A stretch of DNA of 64,000 nt from Symbiodinium natans. Its lineage: Eukaryota > Sar > Dinophyceae > Suessiales > Symbiodiniaceae. Every line of letters begins with the position of its first letter. Position 1 is the first letter of the stretch. Below the pieces are notes generated by a model, which searched no databases, was not told the DNA's origin, and saw only the letters and a program-made list of their open reading frames with translations. Location: contig CAJNDS010000694.1 of the NCBI GenBank assembly GCA_905221605.1, positions 23,830 through 87,829 of the forward strand, read 5' to 3'. Shown in pieces: positions 9,540 to 17,989 of the stretch. The position numbers and the translations under genes are program-made.

Positions 9540-10472
9540 TTATTTATTTATTAACAATAATTCATGTCTCATAAATTTTTTAGGTAAACCTTCTAAAACA
9601 TAATATTTATTTAACTGCTTGTCTCTCTCAACTTCTTTAACTTCATATGTTTTCTCGCTCCATTTGCTCCTTGTTTCTTTTCTGCTGGTATAATTACCGC
9701 CACTTTTTGTAAAAACCTTTACAGTGTCACCTTCTTTAATATTAGGATAATTTCTCAAATATTTTTCTTTCATTACTGAATTAGCTTTAACTTCTATATG
9801 ATGCTCGTCTTTATGTGCTTCATTAGGCGTCATTCCTGTCGTGCTATGTTTCATTTGTTTATTGTATTTATCCAAAACAGGTTTTAACATTATTGTCCAC
9901 GCTCCCTTATGAACAAGCGCCCTATCGCCTATCATTTTCTTCAAGGTTCTGATCATGCGTTCTGCCACATTTGCGTGTGTTAAAGTTGTATTATGTGTTA
10001 TGCCCTCATCTTTCAAATATTTTTGTAATGTTTTATCATTCAACGCTCCTTCATCATCACTATAAACTGACTGGGGATGACCCATTACTTTGAAACATTC
10101 CTTTAAAGCGTTTAATACTGTCTCACCGTCTTTATTATACATAGGAACGACGTGACATTTTTTACTAAAATTATCAACACAAACAAAACCATATAATGGA
10201 TAACTTTCTTTAAAAGTATCAGTATCTTTCATTAGACTAATCATATTCATCAAATCCACAGAATAAATAGAACGGGCAAAAGGAGCTGAATAACTATTAT
10301 ACTGTTTATAATTACTTCTCTGTTTTATTGACTGACTTTTCAACCATTCTTTAACTTCATTAAGTGTTACTACTAATCCCGCTTTTATAGCATCATCATA
10401 TAAACTCTTTGCACTCCCAAAACCTGACTCAATATCATAATACAACTCTGCTAATTTATTATTCTTACTCAT
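9540..10472 (-). CDS. Retroviral-type (rve) integrase
   Basis: A 310-residue DDE integrase that would insert the viral genome into host DNA. An RNase-H-like core is visible: the first Asp in YSVDLM (about residue 73), the second in YSDDEG (about 139) and the Glu in NVAERMIRTLK (about 171), giving D-x31-E spacing if the first of the two adjacent Asp residues is used. The C-terminal 80 residues contain a small beta-rich, SH3-like DNA-binding segment (GDTVKVFTKSGGNY through MRHELLLI), as in polinton and virophage (Mavirus-like) integrases. No N-terminal HHCC finger is obvious. The catalytic residues appear intact. An AT-flanked TCTA lies about 20 bases upstream of the ATG. This integrase type separates polinton-like elements from tyrosine-recombinase virophages. 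Confidence 0.9.
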   Translation of the reverse strand: MSKNNKLAELYYDIESGFGSAKSLYDDAIKAGLVVTLNEVKEWLKSQSIKQRSNYKQYNSYSAPFARSIYSVDLMNMISLMKDTDTFKESYPLYGFVCVDNFSKKCHVVPMYNKDGETVLNALKECFKVMGHPQSVYSDDEGALNDKTLQKYLKDEGITHNTTLTHANVAERMIRTLKKMIGDRALVHKGAWTIMLKPVLDKYNKQMKHSTTGMTPNEAHKDEHHIEVKANSVMKEKYLRNYPNIKEGDTVKVFTKSGGNYTSRKETRSKWSEKTYEVKEVERDKQLNKYYVLEGLPKKFMRHELLLINK

Positions 10473-10491
10473 AATTAATATTATTATAATT

Positions 10492-10495
10492 TAGA
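10492..10495 (-). promoter_or_regulatory. TCTA box upstream of integrase
   Basis: TCTA core flanked by AT (TTATCTAAATT on the minus strand), about 20 bases upstream of the integrase ATG. It is one of eight such boxes in the element. Confidence 0.4.
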
Positions 10496-10503
10496 TAATA
10501 ATA

Positions 10504-10854
10504 TCAATTCCACAACAATATTTTTCTTCCTATCTTATCCATCATTTCTTTTTCCAGTCTTTCTTGGTAAATTTCTTTACATCTCTTCGTGTTCATATGT
10601 TTAGATTTATTGGTATTGCTACTTATCTTTCTTCCACACTGTTCACATTCAAAGCATTTACTATTATTTTTAAAATAATCTTTAAAGTAGCCATTTTGTT
10701 TATATTTTTCGTTGTTCTTATCATTGTGTGACTTCTTCTTGGCTTGTGCTATTTCCTCACTATTCTCTTCATCTAGCGAGTTCCACAGCACATCAAAAAG
10801 GTCATCATCAATGTTTAATTTTTCGCCTTTTTCCGTTACAAAGCAGGAGTTCAT
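10504..10854 (-). CDS. Small C2HC zinc-finger viral protein
   Basis: A 116-residue protein. The C-terminal half has a zinc-finger pattern: CEQC, then SKHMNTKRC, that is C-x2-C with a later His and Cys. The N-terminal half is acidic, followed by a Lys/Asn-rich linker. Similar short fingers occur at the C-terminus of the GIY-YIG protein and in the 13521-14093 protein of this element, so a shared nucleic-acid-binding module has spread within it. A box reading CCTACTTAAAGA lies 23 bases upstream of the ATG. Confidence 0.75.
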   Translation of the reverse strand: MNSCFVTEKGEKLNIDDDLFDVLWNSLDEENSEEIAQAKKKSHNDKNNEKYKQNGYFKDYFKNNSKCFECEQCGRKISSNTNKSKHMNTKRCKEIYQERLEKEMMDKIGRKILLWN

Positions 10855-10876
10855 CTTACTGTTTAATGTTAATTAT

Positions 10877-10888
10877 TCTTTAAGTAGG
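10877..10888 (-). promoter_or_regulatory. Promoter-like box CCTACTTAAAGA
   Basis: One mismatch from the TCTACTTAAAGA box, 23 bases upstream of the ATG at 10854. It is the fourth member of the set. Confidence 0.55.
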
Positions 10889-10920
10889 GGGCGTTTTAGC
10901 ACCCCCCCATAAAGTAATAA

Positions 10921-11718
10921 TTAACTACTTAATGTTCTTCTGCTATTCCTACTGCTTCTACTCCTTATGTATTCTATGGTTTCTTGACTCCTACGAGAAC
11001 TAATGACACTTTGAGGAGGACTTGGCTCTTCAACATATTCAATTGTTCTATCACTTGGAACGGAACTTTGAACTGTTTCAGGAGGCGATGAATGAATATG
11101 TTCACTTAATGCTTCCTCTTCAACAGGTAATAATACACTTCTGTTTGAACTTCTTCTAGAACTTGATGATGAAGGCTCATAAGATTTTTTAACATTCATA
11201 GGTAAATCATCGTCGCTCTCTTGGCTTCTTATAGATGCTTCAGGCCGTACAATAATTTGTTCTTCATCAGTATCTATTTGTTGCCTTCTACTTCTCATTT
11301 CTTCTCTTTCTTCTTTAAATTCGTCCTCACCAAACATAGCATCATAAACTCTAGACATGAATGATTTTTTCTGTGTCTGTTCGTGTTCTCTCTCCCTTTC
11401 TTGTTGTTTCTCACTACTTTTTATACTTGATACACTTTCATCTGTTTGTCTCTGTTTAACTTCTTCTAATGATTTCATACTTTCACTTTCTGTTATGCTT
11501 GGTGTTTCATTGAATACATCCGTTTGTGTTCCCTTATCAGGGTTATCATTAAATAAAATGGTCTTCCTATCATACTTACCTAAATCGAAGTCATCAAAAT
11601 TAACGTCATCTAATAATAAACCTTGCTGTGTTCTTCTCTCTTTCTCTGGTAATATTCTTAATCTGCTTGTTCTTGCTTCCCTTGCAATTTCTTCATAAGT
11701 GGGGCGTAACCTCAACAT
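10921..11718 (-). CDS. Ser/Arg-rich putative virion protein with LRPTY motif
   Basis: A 265-residue, highly charged, probably disordered protein. It opens with MLRLRPTYEEIAREA. The gene just upstream in transcription (11736-12752) begins with a related LRPTYDEMVG, so the two share an N-terminal peptide. The rest is Ser, Glu and Arg rich and ends in RSSRNSRRTLSS. Its place beside other virion-like genes, its basic serine-rich tail and its lack of enzyme motifs suggest a DNA- or capsid-associated structural protein. That role is inference only. Confidence 0.65.
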   Translation of the reverse strand: MLRLRPTYEEIAREARTSRLRILPEKERRTQQGLLLDDVNFDDFDLGKYDRKTILFNDNPDKGTQTDVFNETPSITESESMKSLEEVKQRQTDESVSSIKSSEKQQEREREHEQTQKKSFMSRVYDAMFGEDEFKEEREEMRSRRQQIDTDEEQIIVRPEASIRSQESDDDLPMNVKKSYEPSSSSSRRSSNRSVLLPVEEEALSEHIHSSPPETVQSSVPSDRTIEYVEEPSPPQSVISSRRSQETIEYIRSRSSRNSRRTLSS

Positions 11719-11727
11719 ATATTAATA

Positions 11728-11742
11728 AGTATATTTTATACT
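11728..11742. terminator. Hairpin overlapping the stop codon of the 338-aa gene
   Basis: AGTATA and TATACT form a short perfect stem around a three-base loop. The stem includes the stop codon of the gene that ends at 11736. It is one of several such hairpins in the element. Confidence 0.4.
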
Positions 11743-12752
11743 GGTAAAAAGGATTTTGCTATTGCTGTTGCTCCCGCTTTTGCTAGTGTTTCAACACCTG
11801 CTTTTGCACCAGCTACTGCTATGTCTCTTAAAGGTGTTGATGATGCTGGTTGTGATGGAACTAATGCGCCTACTCCACTTGATGATGACGCTGATGGTTC
11901 TACTCTTTTGGATTTTACACGTCTTCTCTCTCTTTTAAACAACTTTATTTTACGACTTAATTTAGCACTGTCAAAATCTGCGTTCCATTCATCTAATTCT
12001 TTGTGACCCTCTATGATTGATACTAGGTATTGCTTCTTTTTCTGGTCTGTTGGTAGTTTATTCAATAAATCCACCATTTCATCCGTTAACAAATCTCTAA
12101 CAAATAACTGAAACATTAACCCTCTATAAGTAACGCTATCATCGTTGAAGACTTGGTCAGGGTCAAAACCACGTGTGTATGCTACTTTTTGTTCTAGCGC
12201 GGTTATTTCTGCTTCTTCTTCATTATCATCATCATTTTCTGCTGGAACATCCATTGAATGAACTTCAACGCCTGCTGGTAATGACTGATGATGAACGTCA
12301 TCTAAATCACTTTTGGCATCTTCTACATGTTTTCTTTGTTCTGATAGCACCTGCAACCTTTTCAATGCACCGTCTAAATCATGAATGTAGTCTGGATACG
12401 TTTCTTCTTCTTCCATTCCTTCATAAACTTCTATTGGTGTATCATATCCGCTAGATGTTGCACTTGTTTGCATTCCTGCTACAGCAGTTGATACACCATT
12501 CGTAACCCCATAATGATTTAGTTGTGCTCTTCTTAAATCATTCTTAACTTTATCCTCCTCTTGCTTCTTCAACCCTAAAAAATCAATGTTATCAAATTGA
12601 CTACCGAACTGGTTGTTTCTAAATAATGTTGCTCTTCTGTCAATTATTTTCTCTATTGGTGGTCGGTTCTCATCCCCTTGACTTTCAATCATACCTACCA
12701 TTTCATCGTAAGTAGGTCGTAATTTTAATTCAGATTTTAATGTTTTAATCAT
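11736..12752 (-). CDS. Putative virion protein with LRPTY motif and hydrophobic C-terminus
   Basis: A 338-residue protein. It has an N-terminal LRPTYDEMVG motif shared with the neighbouring 265-residue protein, a central acidic and coiled-coil-prone region, a basic segment (KLFKRERRRVKSKR) and an Ala/Gly-rich hydrophobic C-terminus (AGAKAGVETLAKAGATAIA). The combination of basic patch and amphipathic tail resembles small internal capsid proteins of adenovirus- and polinton-type viruses in general character, but I cannot show homology. An AT-flanked TCTA lies at 12768-12771 (minus), 16 bases before the ATG. Confidence 0.65.
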   Translation of the reverse strand: MIKTLKSELKLRPTYDEMVGMIESQGDENRPPIEKIIDRRATLFRNNQFGSQFDNIDFLGLKKQEEDKVKNDLRRAQLNHYGVTNGVSTAVAGMQTSATSSGYDTPIEVYEGMEEEETYPDYIHDLDGALKRLQVLSEQRKHVEDAKSDLDDVHHQSLPAGVEVHSMDVPAENDDDNEEEAEITALEQKVAYTRGFDPDQVFNDDSVTYRGLMFQLFVRDLLTDEMVDLLNKLPTDQKKKQYLVSIIEGHKELDEWNADFDSAKLSRKIKLFKRERRRVKSKRVEPSASSSSGVGALVPSQPASSTPLRDIAVAGAKAGVETLAKAGATAIAKSFLPV

Positions 12753-12781
12753 TATTATATCTGAAGTTAGATTTTAATTAA

Positions 12782-13102
12782 TTATATTAAATTTGACATA
12801 ATCGTTTTTAATTCACCTTGTTTCTTCTTTAGCTCTTCTACTGTTCTTTCTGGCATCATTGGACGCTCTAATTGTCTGTTTATATCATCTAATTGACCCT
12901 GATATAAACTTTTCTTTTGATGTTGCACCCAATCATTCCTCATAGCAATATTTTTACCTCTGTTTTCTGCTTCTTCAACTCTTAATTTTAAGTCTTCTAA
13001 ATATTTTTTCCTACTTGCTACTCCTATAGTATCTTCTAAATCATAGTATTGTTGCACCTGTGGCATTCTTTTAAACTCTGGTTTACTCTTAAACATACTC
13101 AT
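12782..13102 (-). CDS. Small coiled-coil viral protein, 106 aa
   Basis: A short Lys/Glu/Gln-rich protein with long heptad-like stretches (KKYLEDLKLRVEEAENRG and the C-terminal ERTVEELKKKQGELKTI), predicted to be mostly helical. The second Met (MFKSKPEF) is an alternative start. A TCTA box at 13117-13120 (minus) lies 15 bases upstream. It is probably co-expressed with the virion genes on either side; the role is unknown. Confidence 0.65.
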   Translation of the reverse strand: MSMFKSKPEFKRMPQVQQYYDLEDTIGVASRKKYLEDLKLRVEEAENRGKNIAMRNDWVQHQKKSLYQGQLDDINRQLERPMMPERTVEELKKKQGELKTIMSNLI

Positions 13103-13139
13103 ATTACTAATAATATTAGATTATGAATATTATTAATAA

Positions 13140-13496
13140 TTATTTCATTCTGAACTGAAGCGCTTCTTCAGGAAAATCAATAACATATTTGTCAATCTCA
13201 TTCAACAACATTTTTACAGTGTCTTCATCAAGAAACTCATACTGATTATTGTTTAAATGCTCTTTCAGTTCATTTAATGGAAATAGTTGTTTTGGAACAG
13301 GTTTTTCAGTTTTAACACACGCTTGTAAGACGACAAATTGCTTCATAAGTTCGTCATTGGTATCATAACCCTTAACATTTGTTAAATAATGATAACAGTA
13401 ATTTGAAATTATACAACATTTCTCATCTGTGTCAAATGTTTTCATTTTTAATAGTTCATTTCTTACTATTTCCACCCTTTCAATATCACTCTTCAT
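13140..13496 (-). CDS. Hypothetical viral protein, 118 aa
   Basis: An acidic soluble protein with two Cys in a CCIISNYCYHYL segment and a C-terminus EEALQFRMK. No family is recognised. It lies in the same minus-strand run as the capsid-associated genes with short gaps, and a 12-base perfect palindrome (13129-13140) touches its stop codon. Confidence 0.65.
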   Translation of the reverse strand: MKSDIERVEIVRNELLKMKTFDTDEKCCIISNYCYHYLTNVKGYDTNDELMKQFVVLQACVKTEKPVPKQLFPLNELKEHLNNNQYEFLDEDTVKMLLNEIDKYVIDFPEEALQFRMK

Positions 13497-13510
13497 ATAT
13501 ATAGTATTTC

Positions 13511-13527
13511 GTTTTAACCTTTAAAAC
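13511..13527. terminator. Hairpin overlapping the stop codon of the 190-aa gene
   Basis: GTTTTAA and TTAAAAC form a perfect 7-bp stem with a CCT loop. The stop codon of the gene that ends at 13521 lies inside it. Confidence 0.5.
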
Positions 13528-14093
13528 ATACTCGTTTTAAACCTTGCTATCTTTTCCATCTTTTCCTGTTGTTTTGCTCTTCTTATTTCTGCATAAGATG
13601 ATGCTAAAAGTTCTCTTGCTGTTGGAATTCTTGGTGGTGGTTCTGGTTCAGACATTCTAACAGGCTTACTTGGTTGTTGTATTTGTTCTTGTTGTGGTTG
13701 TTTATCTTTTACTGAATATTTTGTTTTCATTTCTTCCTCAATTTCTTTTCTCATTTGTTCCTTTAATTTAGTCCCATATGAATTTTGTTGTTTGTTTATT
13801 GGCCTTGTTTCTGTTGGTTGGCCTTTACAATTTCTCGGGTGTGAGTGTCTCAATGATTTTGGTAGCATCTTTTTATTACACGCTTCACATTCAACAAGCT
13901 CTACTACTTTAACACTTCTCGCTTGTTTCTTTGGTTTAGCTTTTGGTTTAGGTTCTACTTCTACTTCTTCATTTTTAACTTCCTCTTCTTGCTTTTGTTC
14001 CTGTTTAGTTGCTTCTTCAATAACTTCATTAACCACTTCTTTAGTCTCTTCTTCATTTTTAACCTCCTCAACATCCTCATTAATTGTTTCCAT
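13521..14093 (-). CDS. Acidic protein with a C2HC-like finger, 190 aa
   Basis: The first 50 residues are strongly acidic (Glu/Val/Lys repeats). A Pro/Lys hinge (KPKAKPKKQARS) follows, then a zinc-finger-like pattern CEAC with SHPRNC, and finally a basic helical C-terminus (EIRRAKQQEKMEKIARF). The acidic half and nucleic-acid-binding half suggest a regulatory or packaging protein, but no homologue is recognised. A perfect 18-base palindrome containing a TCTA box lies directly before the ATG. Confidence 0.65.
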   Translation of the reverse strand: METINEDVEEVKNEEETKEVVNEVIEEATKQEQKQEEEVKNEEVEVEPKPKAKPKKQARSVKVVELVECEACNKKMLPKSLRHSHPRNCKGQPTETRPINKQQNSYGTKLKEQMRKEIEEEMKTKYSVKDKQPQQEQIQQPSKPVRMSEPEPPPRIPTARELLASSYAEIRRAKQQEKMEKIARFKTSMF

Positions 14094-14111
14094 ATTTTCT
14101 ATATAGAAAAT
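14094..14111. promoter_or_regulatory. 18-base perfect palindrome with TCTA box
   Basis: The sequence ATTTTCTATATAGAAAAT is a perfect palindrome abutting the ATG at 14093. It carries TCTA on both strands. It lies between the stop of the penton gene and the start of the next minus-strand gene, so it could act as promoter, terminator or both. Confidence 0.45.
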
Positions 14112-14122
14112 TATTTATACAT

Positions 14123-14145
14123 TTTAACCTCTAAAAAAGGTTAAA
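14123..14145. terminator. Hairpin overlapping the penton stop codon
   Basis: TTTAACCT and AGGTTAAA form a perfect 8-bp stem around a 7-base loop. The penton stop codon (14124-14126, minus) lies inside the stem. Confidence 0.5.
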
Positions 14146-14960
14146 GTGAATGAGATGTCAACATTATTCAAATTTACTACCTGATTTAAATTATTAGTAA
14201 GTCTAAAATTCAAACGACGAAGCATTTTACCCGATACATCAATATAATCAACACTACTTAACTCATTATCATTAATAACTCCTAAATAGGGAACTGTTAC
14301 ATTTATTTTCTTTACTATTGATGAATTACCCGCTACTGTTAATTGGTTGTAGTTACTAATTTCATTACAATGTAAATACAAACTCTTGAAGGGCACTAAA
14401 TCTACAAAATTACTTGTGTAAGGTGCCACATTAGTATATGCATCAGTTGCCGGCGTTGTATTACCGATTACTCTATTCATTGAACTTAAATTGTTAATGT
14501 CAACGGGGTCACTAAAACTACCAGCTAACGGAGCTACTTCACCATCAGTCAAAAGAACAAAAATAGCAGTTGCATAATTAGAACTGATTGTAAATTTATT
14601 AGTTGATGTGTTGTAACTTAAAGAATATGTATTTGGTCTGTCCCCTGTATCAACCAATAAATTAATAGCTATTTGTATTGTTTGTGCTAAATCAACCGCT
14701 GTATAGTTTCCTTCAGGGATTGTTACTTTACGATAAGTAATACCTGCTATTACACCTGGGGGTATAACTTGATGTCTCCAATTAATGTTATTATTAGTGC
14801 TGTTTATTGAATACCAAGAATGAGGAATGCTTACCTCGTGTATTTGACATAGCATATTATCTTCTAATTGAACTGTTTCAGGTAAGTCAATTGTAAAATC
14901 GGACGGAGTGCCACTCACTTTATAACTACTATCAATATATACCTTTTTGAACGTAAGCAT
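14124..14960 (-). CDS. Penton-like minor capsid protein
   Basis: A 278-residue protein with the features of polinton-like and virophage penton (single jelly-roll) proteins. Its N-terminus reads VYIDSSYKVSGTPSDFTIDL, followed by a Leu-rich strand (VQLEDNMLCQIHEVSIPHSW) and YSINSTNNNINW. The body has alternating hydrophobic beta-strands throughout, a Thr/Asn-rich middle and a C-terminal beta segment ending in ISFTLTFFRG. It would occupy capsid vertices. It is divergently arranged with the lipase-like gene at 15000, which leaves a short shared promoter region. The family assignment rests on length, the opening motif and the neighbouring capsid genes. Confidence 0.75.
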   Translation of the reverse strand: MLTFKKVYIDSSYKVSGTPSDFTIDLPETVQLEDNMLCQIHEVSIPHSWYSINSTNNNINWRHQVIPPGVIAGITYRKVTIPEGNYTAVDLAQTIQIAINLLVDTGDRPNTYSLSYNTSTNKFTISSNYATAIFVLLTDGEVAPLAGSFSDPVDINNLSSMNRVIGNTTPATDAYTNVAPYTSNFVDLVPFKSLYLHCNEISNYNQLTVAGNSSIVKKINVTVPYLGVINDNELSSVDYIDVSGKMLRRLNFRLTNNLNQVVNLNNVDISFTLTFFRG

Positions 14961-14999
14961 TATTAATTAACTTACAAAATAAATTATAAGTTATTTTAT

Positions 15000-15621
15000 A
15001 TGTTTAAACATAAAAGAAGAAATGAAGGTATTTTGTATGAAGCGCCTAAAACAAGAAATAAAATACATAACGATGTTAGGGAAGAGTTGGCGGGTAATGA
15101 ATATATACCGACGGATACTTATGGATTAAAGAGAGCATACGAAGACCCTAACGGTATTTACAGGGACGGAGAGACTTTATACATAGCTGGTACAAAATCA
15201 TTTCAAGATGCGGTAGATGATTTAAAATTACCGTTTTACCAGACAAGAAACACAAAAAGATATAAAGATGTTGATAATTTTATTCAAGATTATGCTATTG
15301 ATATTGATGGTAAAAAGAATTATGGCATAAAAAATATAGTGTCTCATTCATTAGGCTCGGCGGTAGGACAACAAATAAATAGTGATTATGGCAATATATT
15401 TCAAACAAGAAGTTATGGTGCGACCAGATGAGACAGGAACTAATTTACGAATACGGAAAGCCGGAGATGTTGTTAGTATGTTTGATAAAGGTAGTATAAC
15501 ATTAAACAGGGGGTCATTAGACCCCCTGCAAAATCATTCATATCAAGATATTGGTAATGTTCATAATAAAGAAGGGCATTTACCAATAACAAGTGATGAG
15601 TTTATGCAACAATTTAATTAA
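15000..15621 (+). pseudogene. Lipase-like (class 3, alpha/beta hydrolase) gene with a frameshift
   Basis: The first frame (15000-15431) contains a nucleophile-elbow motif SHSLGSAVG and stops shortly after SYGA. The next frame (open to 15621) continues with PDETGTN and then AGDVVSMFD, the position where the catalytic Asp sits in class 3 lipases. One extra base near 15421-15425 separates the two frames. Either the gene is disabled or the base is a sequencing error. Lipases of this fold occur in some virophages and polinton-like viruses, where a role in entry or membrane handling has been suggested. The Ser and Asp of a triad are visible; I cannot place the His with certainty. Confidence 0.6.
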
Positions 15622-15640
15622 TTTCTCAAGAATATTAATA

Positions 15641-15835
15641 ATGTTTGCTTATAAATCTAGTAGTTATGAGAAAATGGAAAAGCCTAAACCAGATAAAAAG
15701 TTTAAACAGAACAGTTATGAAGAAATAAGAAAGTTAGTTGATGAGGGAGGAGAGATGCAATTGAAGGAGACTATAAACACAAAGAAAGGAAATAAAAATA
15801 ATCAAAATAATATTAAGTTTAATATATTTGATTAA
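15641..15835 (+). CDS. Small Lys/Asn-rich viral protein, 64 aa
   Basis: A short basic protein starting at the ATG at 15641 (MFAYKSSSYEKMEK) and ending NIKFNIFD. The reading frame is open further upstream but without an ATG. It lies between the lipase-like gene and the capsid gene, and its stop codon forms part of a 12-bp hairpin. No function is assigned. Confidence 0.5.
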   Translation: MFAYKSSSYEKMEKPKPDKKFKQNSYEEIRKLVDEGGEMQLKETINTKKGNKNNQNNIKFNIFD

Positions 15836-15861
15836 GTATTTAAAAATATTTAATCAAATAT
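15824..15861. terminator. Hairpin at the end of the 64-aa gene
   Basis: ATATTTGATTAA and TTAATCAAATAT form a perfect 12-bp stem with a 14-base loop. The stop codon is the last part of the left arm. It lies 33 bases before the capsid ATG. Confidence 0.55.
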
Positions 15862-15873
15862 AATTTAATTTTT

Positions 15874-15877
15874 TCTA
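15874..15877 (+). promoter_or_regulatory. TCTA box upstream of the major capsid gene
   Basis: TTTTTTCTATAAATG context, 17 bases upstream of the MCP ATG. TCTA flanked by AT is the published late-promoter core of the giant virus CroV and its virophage Mavirus. The match here is to a very short motif. Confidence 0.45.
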
Positions 15878-15894
15878 TAAATGAATATATAATT

Positions 15895-17328
15895 ATGGAA
15901 ACTTTCTCGCCCGAAGATATCCTCATTGACAACCTGTCATTTAAATTAAACAAAGGTTCAAGTTATATTACTGATAGACGAAGCGTTACATTTTGGCCTT
16001 CTGGTTCAAATATCTATAAACCTACAAGTGGTAATCGTGTATTGAAATTTTCATTAAATGCAGAAGATAATGCTTGGTTAGACCCTCAAAGTGTAAGAAT
16101 ATTTTTTACATTACAAAATCTTGACCCTGGAGCATATAATAACAAACTCCGTCCATTATCTCCTCCTTATAGTTTCTTCAGACGAATGAGAATTATTGCT
16201 GGTAATCAGGTTGTTGAAGACTTTGATAATTACAACCGAGTTCATCATATGTTCTCTAAAATGATGTCTCAAGGAGCACGAAAAGATGAAGCAAATGAAG
16301 GTTTTGGTTATAGATATGATGATGAAATTAAAACTCTAGTTAATGATAATGACACAAGACTAAAATATGAAGTGAATGGTTTAACTTGTCAAGGCTTTAA
16401 GGATAAAATGATTGTTGGGTTTAAGCCTTTATGTGGTTTATTCAGTCAATTTAAGTATTTGCCCTTTAAGTATATGGGAAATTTAACAATTGAATTAGAA
16501 TTGGTTACTAATGCTACTGATTGTGTAATTGACCCTGAAGATGTTACAACGGCCGATGCTGTTGGGAATAGGTTTGTAACTGATGTTAATCCTGCCACGG
16601 AAGCAGACGCTGAATTTAGAAATACAAGCACTGATTGGGAAATTAATAATGCTCGTGTTGTTTGTGATGTTTGCACTTTAGATAATAATTTAAATAATGA
16701 ATATGTCAAACATCTTTTAGAAGGAAAAGGATTACCCATTACATATACAACTTATATTACTCAATCTCAATCAGTAAAAGGCACAACCGATATTAACGTC
16801 CAAGTCATCCGTTCAGTATCAAAATTAGTCGCATCATTCATTACATTTTACAAAGAAGGAGACCCAAGCACTGGTTACGAATACTGTGACAAGGAATTTT
16901 GTCGTTTTTATCATCCACAACAACAATCAGACGAACAAACTGAAGGAATTTATGACAATAATTTTGATTTACAAATGCAAATACAACTAGGTTCTAAACT
17001 ATATGCAGAGTATCCGATTACATCACTTCAAGAATGCTATTATCACTTAAGAAAGGCATTAAATCTTCCAATGTTTCATCAACATTCAATGTCAATTGAT
17101 TTTAGACAATATCGCGACCGTCAATTTGTATTTGGGTTTTCATTTGAACGCGTGCCAGACTCATCATATACTGGAATAAATACAAGAGCAGGACAGCAAA
17201 TGTTAGTAAAAGTTAAACCTGCAAATGCTTCAATAACAACTACTGCTATGCCTGATAATATTTATATAACCCTGTTGAGCGAGCAAATTTTAGAAATAAA
17301 GGATTTAGGTTTGAAAGTATATGATTAA
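15895..17328 (+). CDS. MCP: Double-jelly-roll major capsid protein
   Basis: A 477-residue protein and the element's main hallmark. The N-terminal part follows the polinton-like/virophage MCP pattern. It opens with a segment that includes SSYITDRRSVTFWPSGSNIY and continues with RVLKFSLNAEDNAWLDPQSV, a strand ending IFFTLQNL, and then SFFRRMRIIAGNQVVEDF. The middle has a long loop with Asp/Thr insertions (about residues 205-250). The C-terminal jelly roll includes MFHQHSMSIDFRQYRDRQFV and ends in a Leu/Ile-rich strand (QILEIKDLGLKVYD). It would form trimeric capsomers of an icosahedral shell. The frame is intact, unlike the flanking lipase and fibre genes. Assignment is by length, beta-rich pattern and neighbourhood (penton, ATPase). 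Confidence 0.85.
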   Translation: METFSPEDILIDNLSFKLNKGSSYITDRRSVTFWPSGSNIYKPTSGNRVLKFSLNAEDNAWLDPQSVRIFFTLQNLDPGAYNNKLRPLSPPYSFFRRMRIIAGNQVVEDFDNYNRVHHMFSKMMSQGARKDEANEGFGYRYDDEIKTLVNDNDTRLKYEVNGLTCQGFKDKMIVGFKPLCGLFSQFKYLPFKYMGNLTIELELVTNATDCVIDPEDVTTADAVGNRFVTDVNPATEADAEFRNTSTDWEINNARVVCDVCTLDNNLNNEYVKHLLEGKGLPITYTTYITQSQSVKGTTDINVQVIRSVSKLVASFITFYKEGDPSTGYEYCDKEFCRFYHPQQQSDEQTEGIYDNNFDLQMQIQLGSKLYAEYPITSLQECYYHLRKALNLPMFHQHSMSIDFRQYRDRQFVFGFSFERVPDSSYTGINTRAGQQMLVKVKPANASITTTAMPDNIYITLLSEQILEIKDLGLKVYD

Positions 17329-17377
17329 ATTTGAGTAAAAAGGCTTAAAGATAAGTTGTTTATAATAAATAGTGATA

Positions 17378-17989
17378 ATGAGCCGAGATTATAAAGACGG
17401 TAAAATTTACTGCATAAGGAATTATAAAACTGATGATATTTATATAGGAAGCACCTGTGAAAAATATTTATCCAAAAGAATGGTTAAGCATAGGTCAAGT
17501 ATGAATAATGACAGAGATAGAAACTTCCCCCTGTATCAAAAAATGAATGAAGTGGGTGTAGAAAACTTTTATATAGAGTTGATTGAAAACTACCCGTGTG
17601 AAAACCGTGACCAATTAAGAGCAAGAGAACAACATTACATAAGAGAAATGGCAACATTAAACAAACGAGTAGAAGGGAGAACTATTAAAGAATGGAAAGA
17701 AGATAATAAGGAATATATGAAAGAGTGGAAGAAAAAGTATTATCAGGAACATAAAGAAGAAACCAAAGCAAGAGTGAAGAAATACAGAGAAGACAACCCA
17801 GAATTGATTAAACAACAGAAAAATGATTATTACATAAAGCATCGGGAAGAATTGATACAGAAAAATCAAGAAAGAGGACAAGTCAAATTTATATGTGAAT
17901 GTTGTGGAAAATATACCAAGCAACATCAACAAGAACATAACAGGTCAAAAAAGCATCAAGCATATCTAAATCAACAACAAGAAAATTAA
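17378..17989 (+). CDS. GIY-YIG endonuclease with C-terminal zinc finger
   Basis: A 203-residue protein from the ATG at 17378. The GIY-YIG fold is visible in the first 90 residues: GKIYCIRN, DIYIGST about ten residues later, the RMVKHRSSM segment with the conserved basic residues, then VENFYIELIENYPC and REQHYIREM. A long Lys/Glu helix follows, with repeats of the KKYxxEHKEE type. The C-terminal finger is CECCGKYTKQHQQEHNRSKKH. Free-standing nucleases of this kind occur in giant viruses, virophages and polinton-like viruses, often as selfish genes. Its stop codon lies in a 16-bp hairpin before the fibre gene. Confidence 0.85.
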   Translation: MSRDYKDGKIYCIRNYKTDDIYIGSTCEKYLSKRMVKHRSSMNNDRDRNFPLYQKMNEVGVENFYIELIENYPCENRDQLRAREQHYIREMATLNKRVEGRTIKEWKEDNKEYMKEWKKKYYQEHKEETKARVKKYREDNPELIKQQKNDYYIKHREELIQKNQERGQVKFICECCGKYTKQHQQEHNRSKKHQAYLNQQQEN

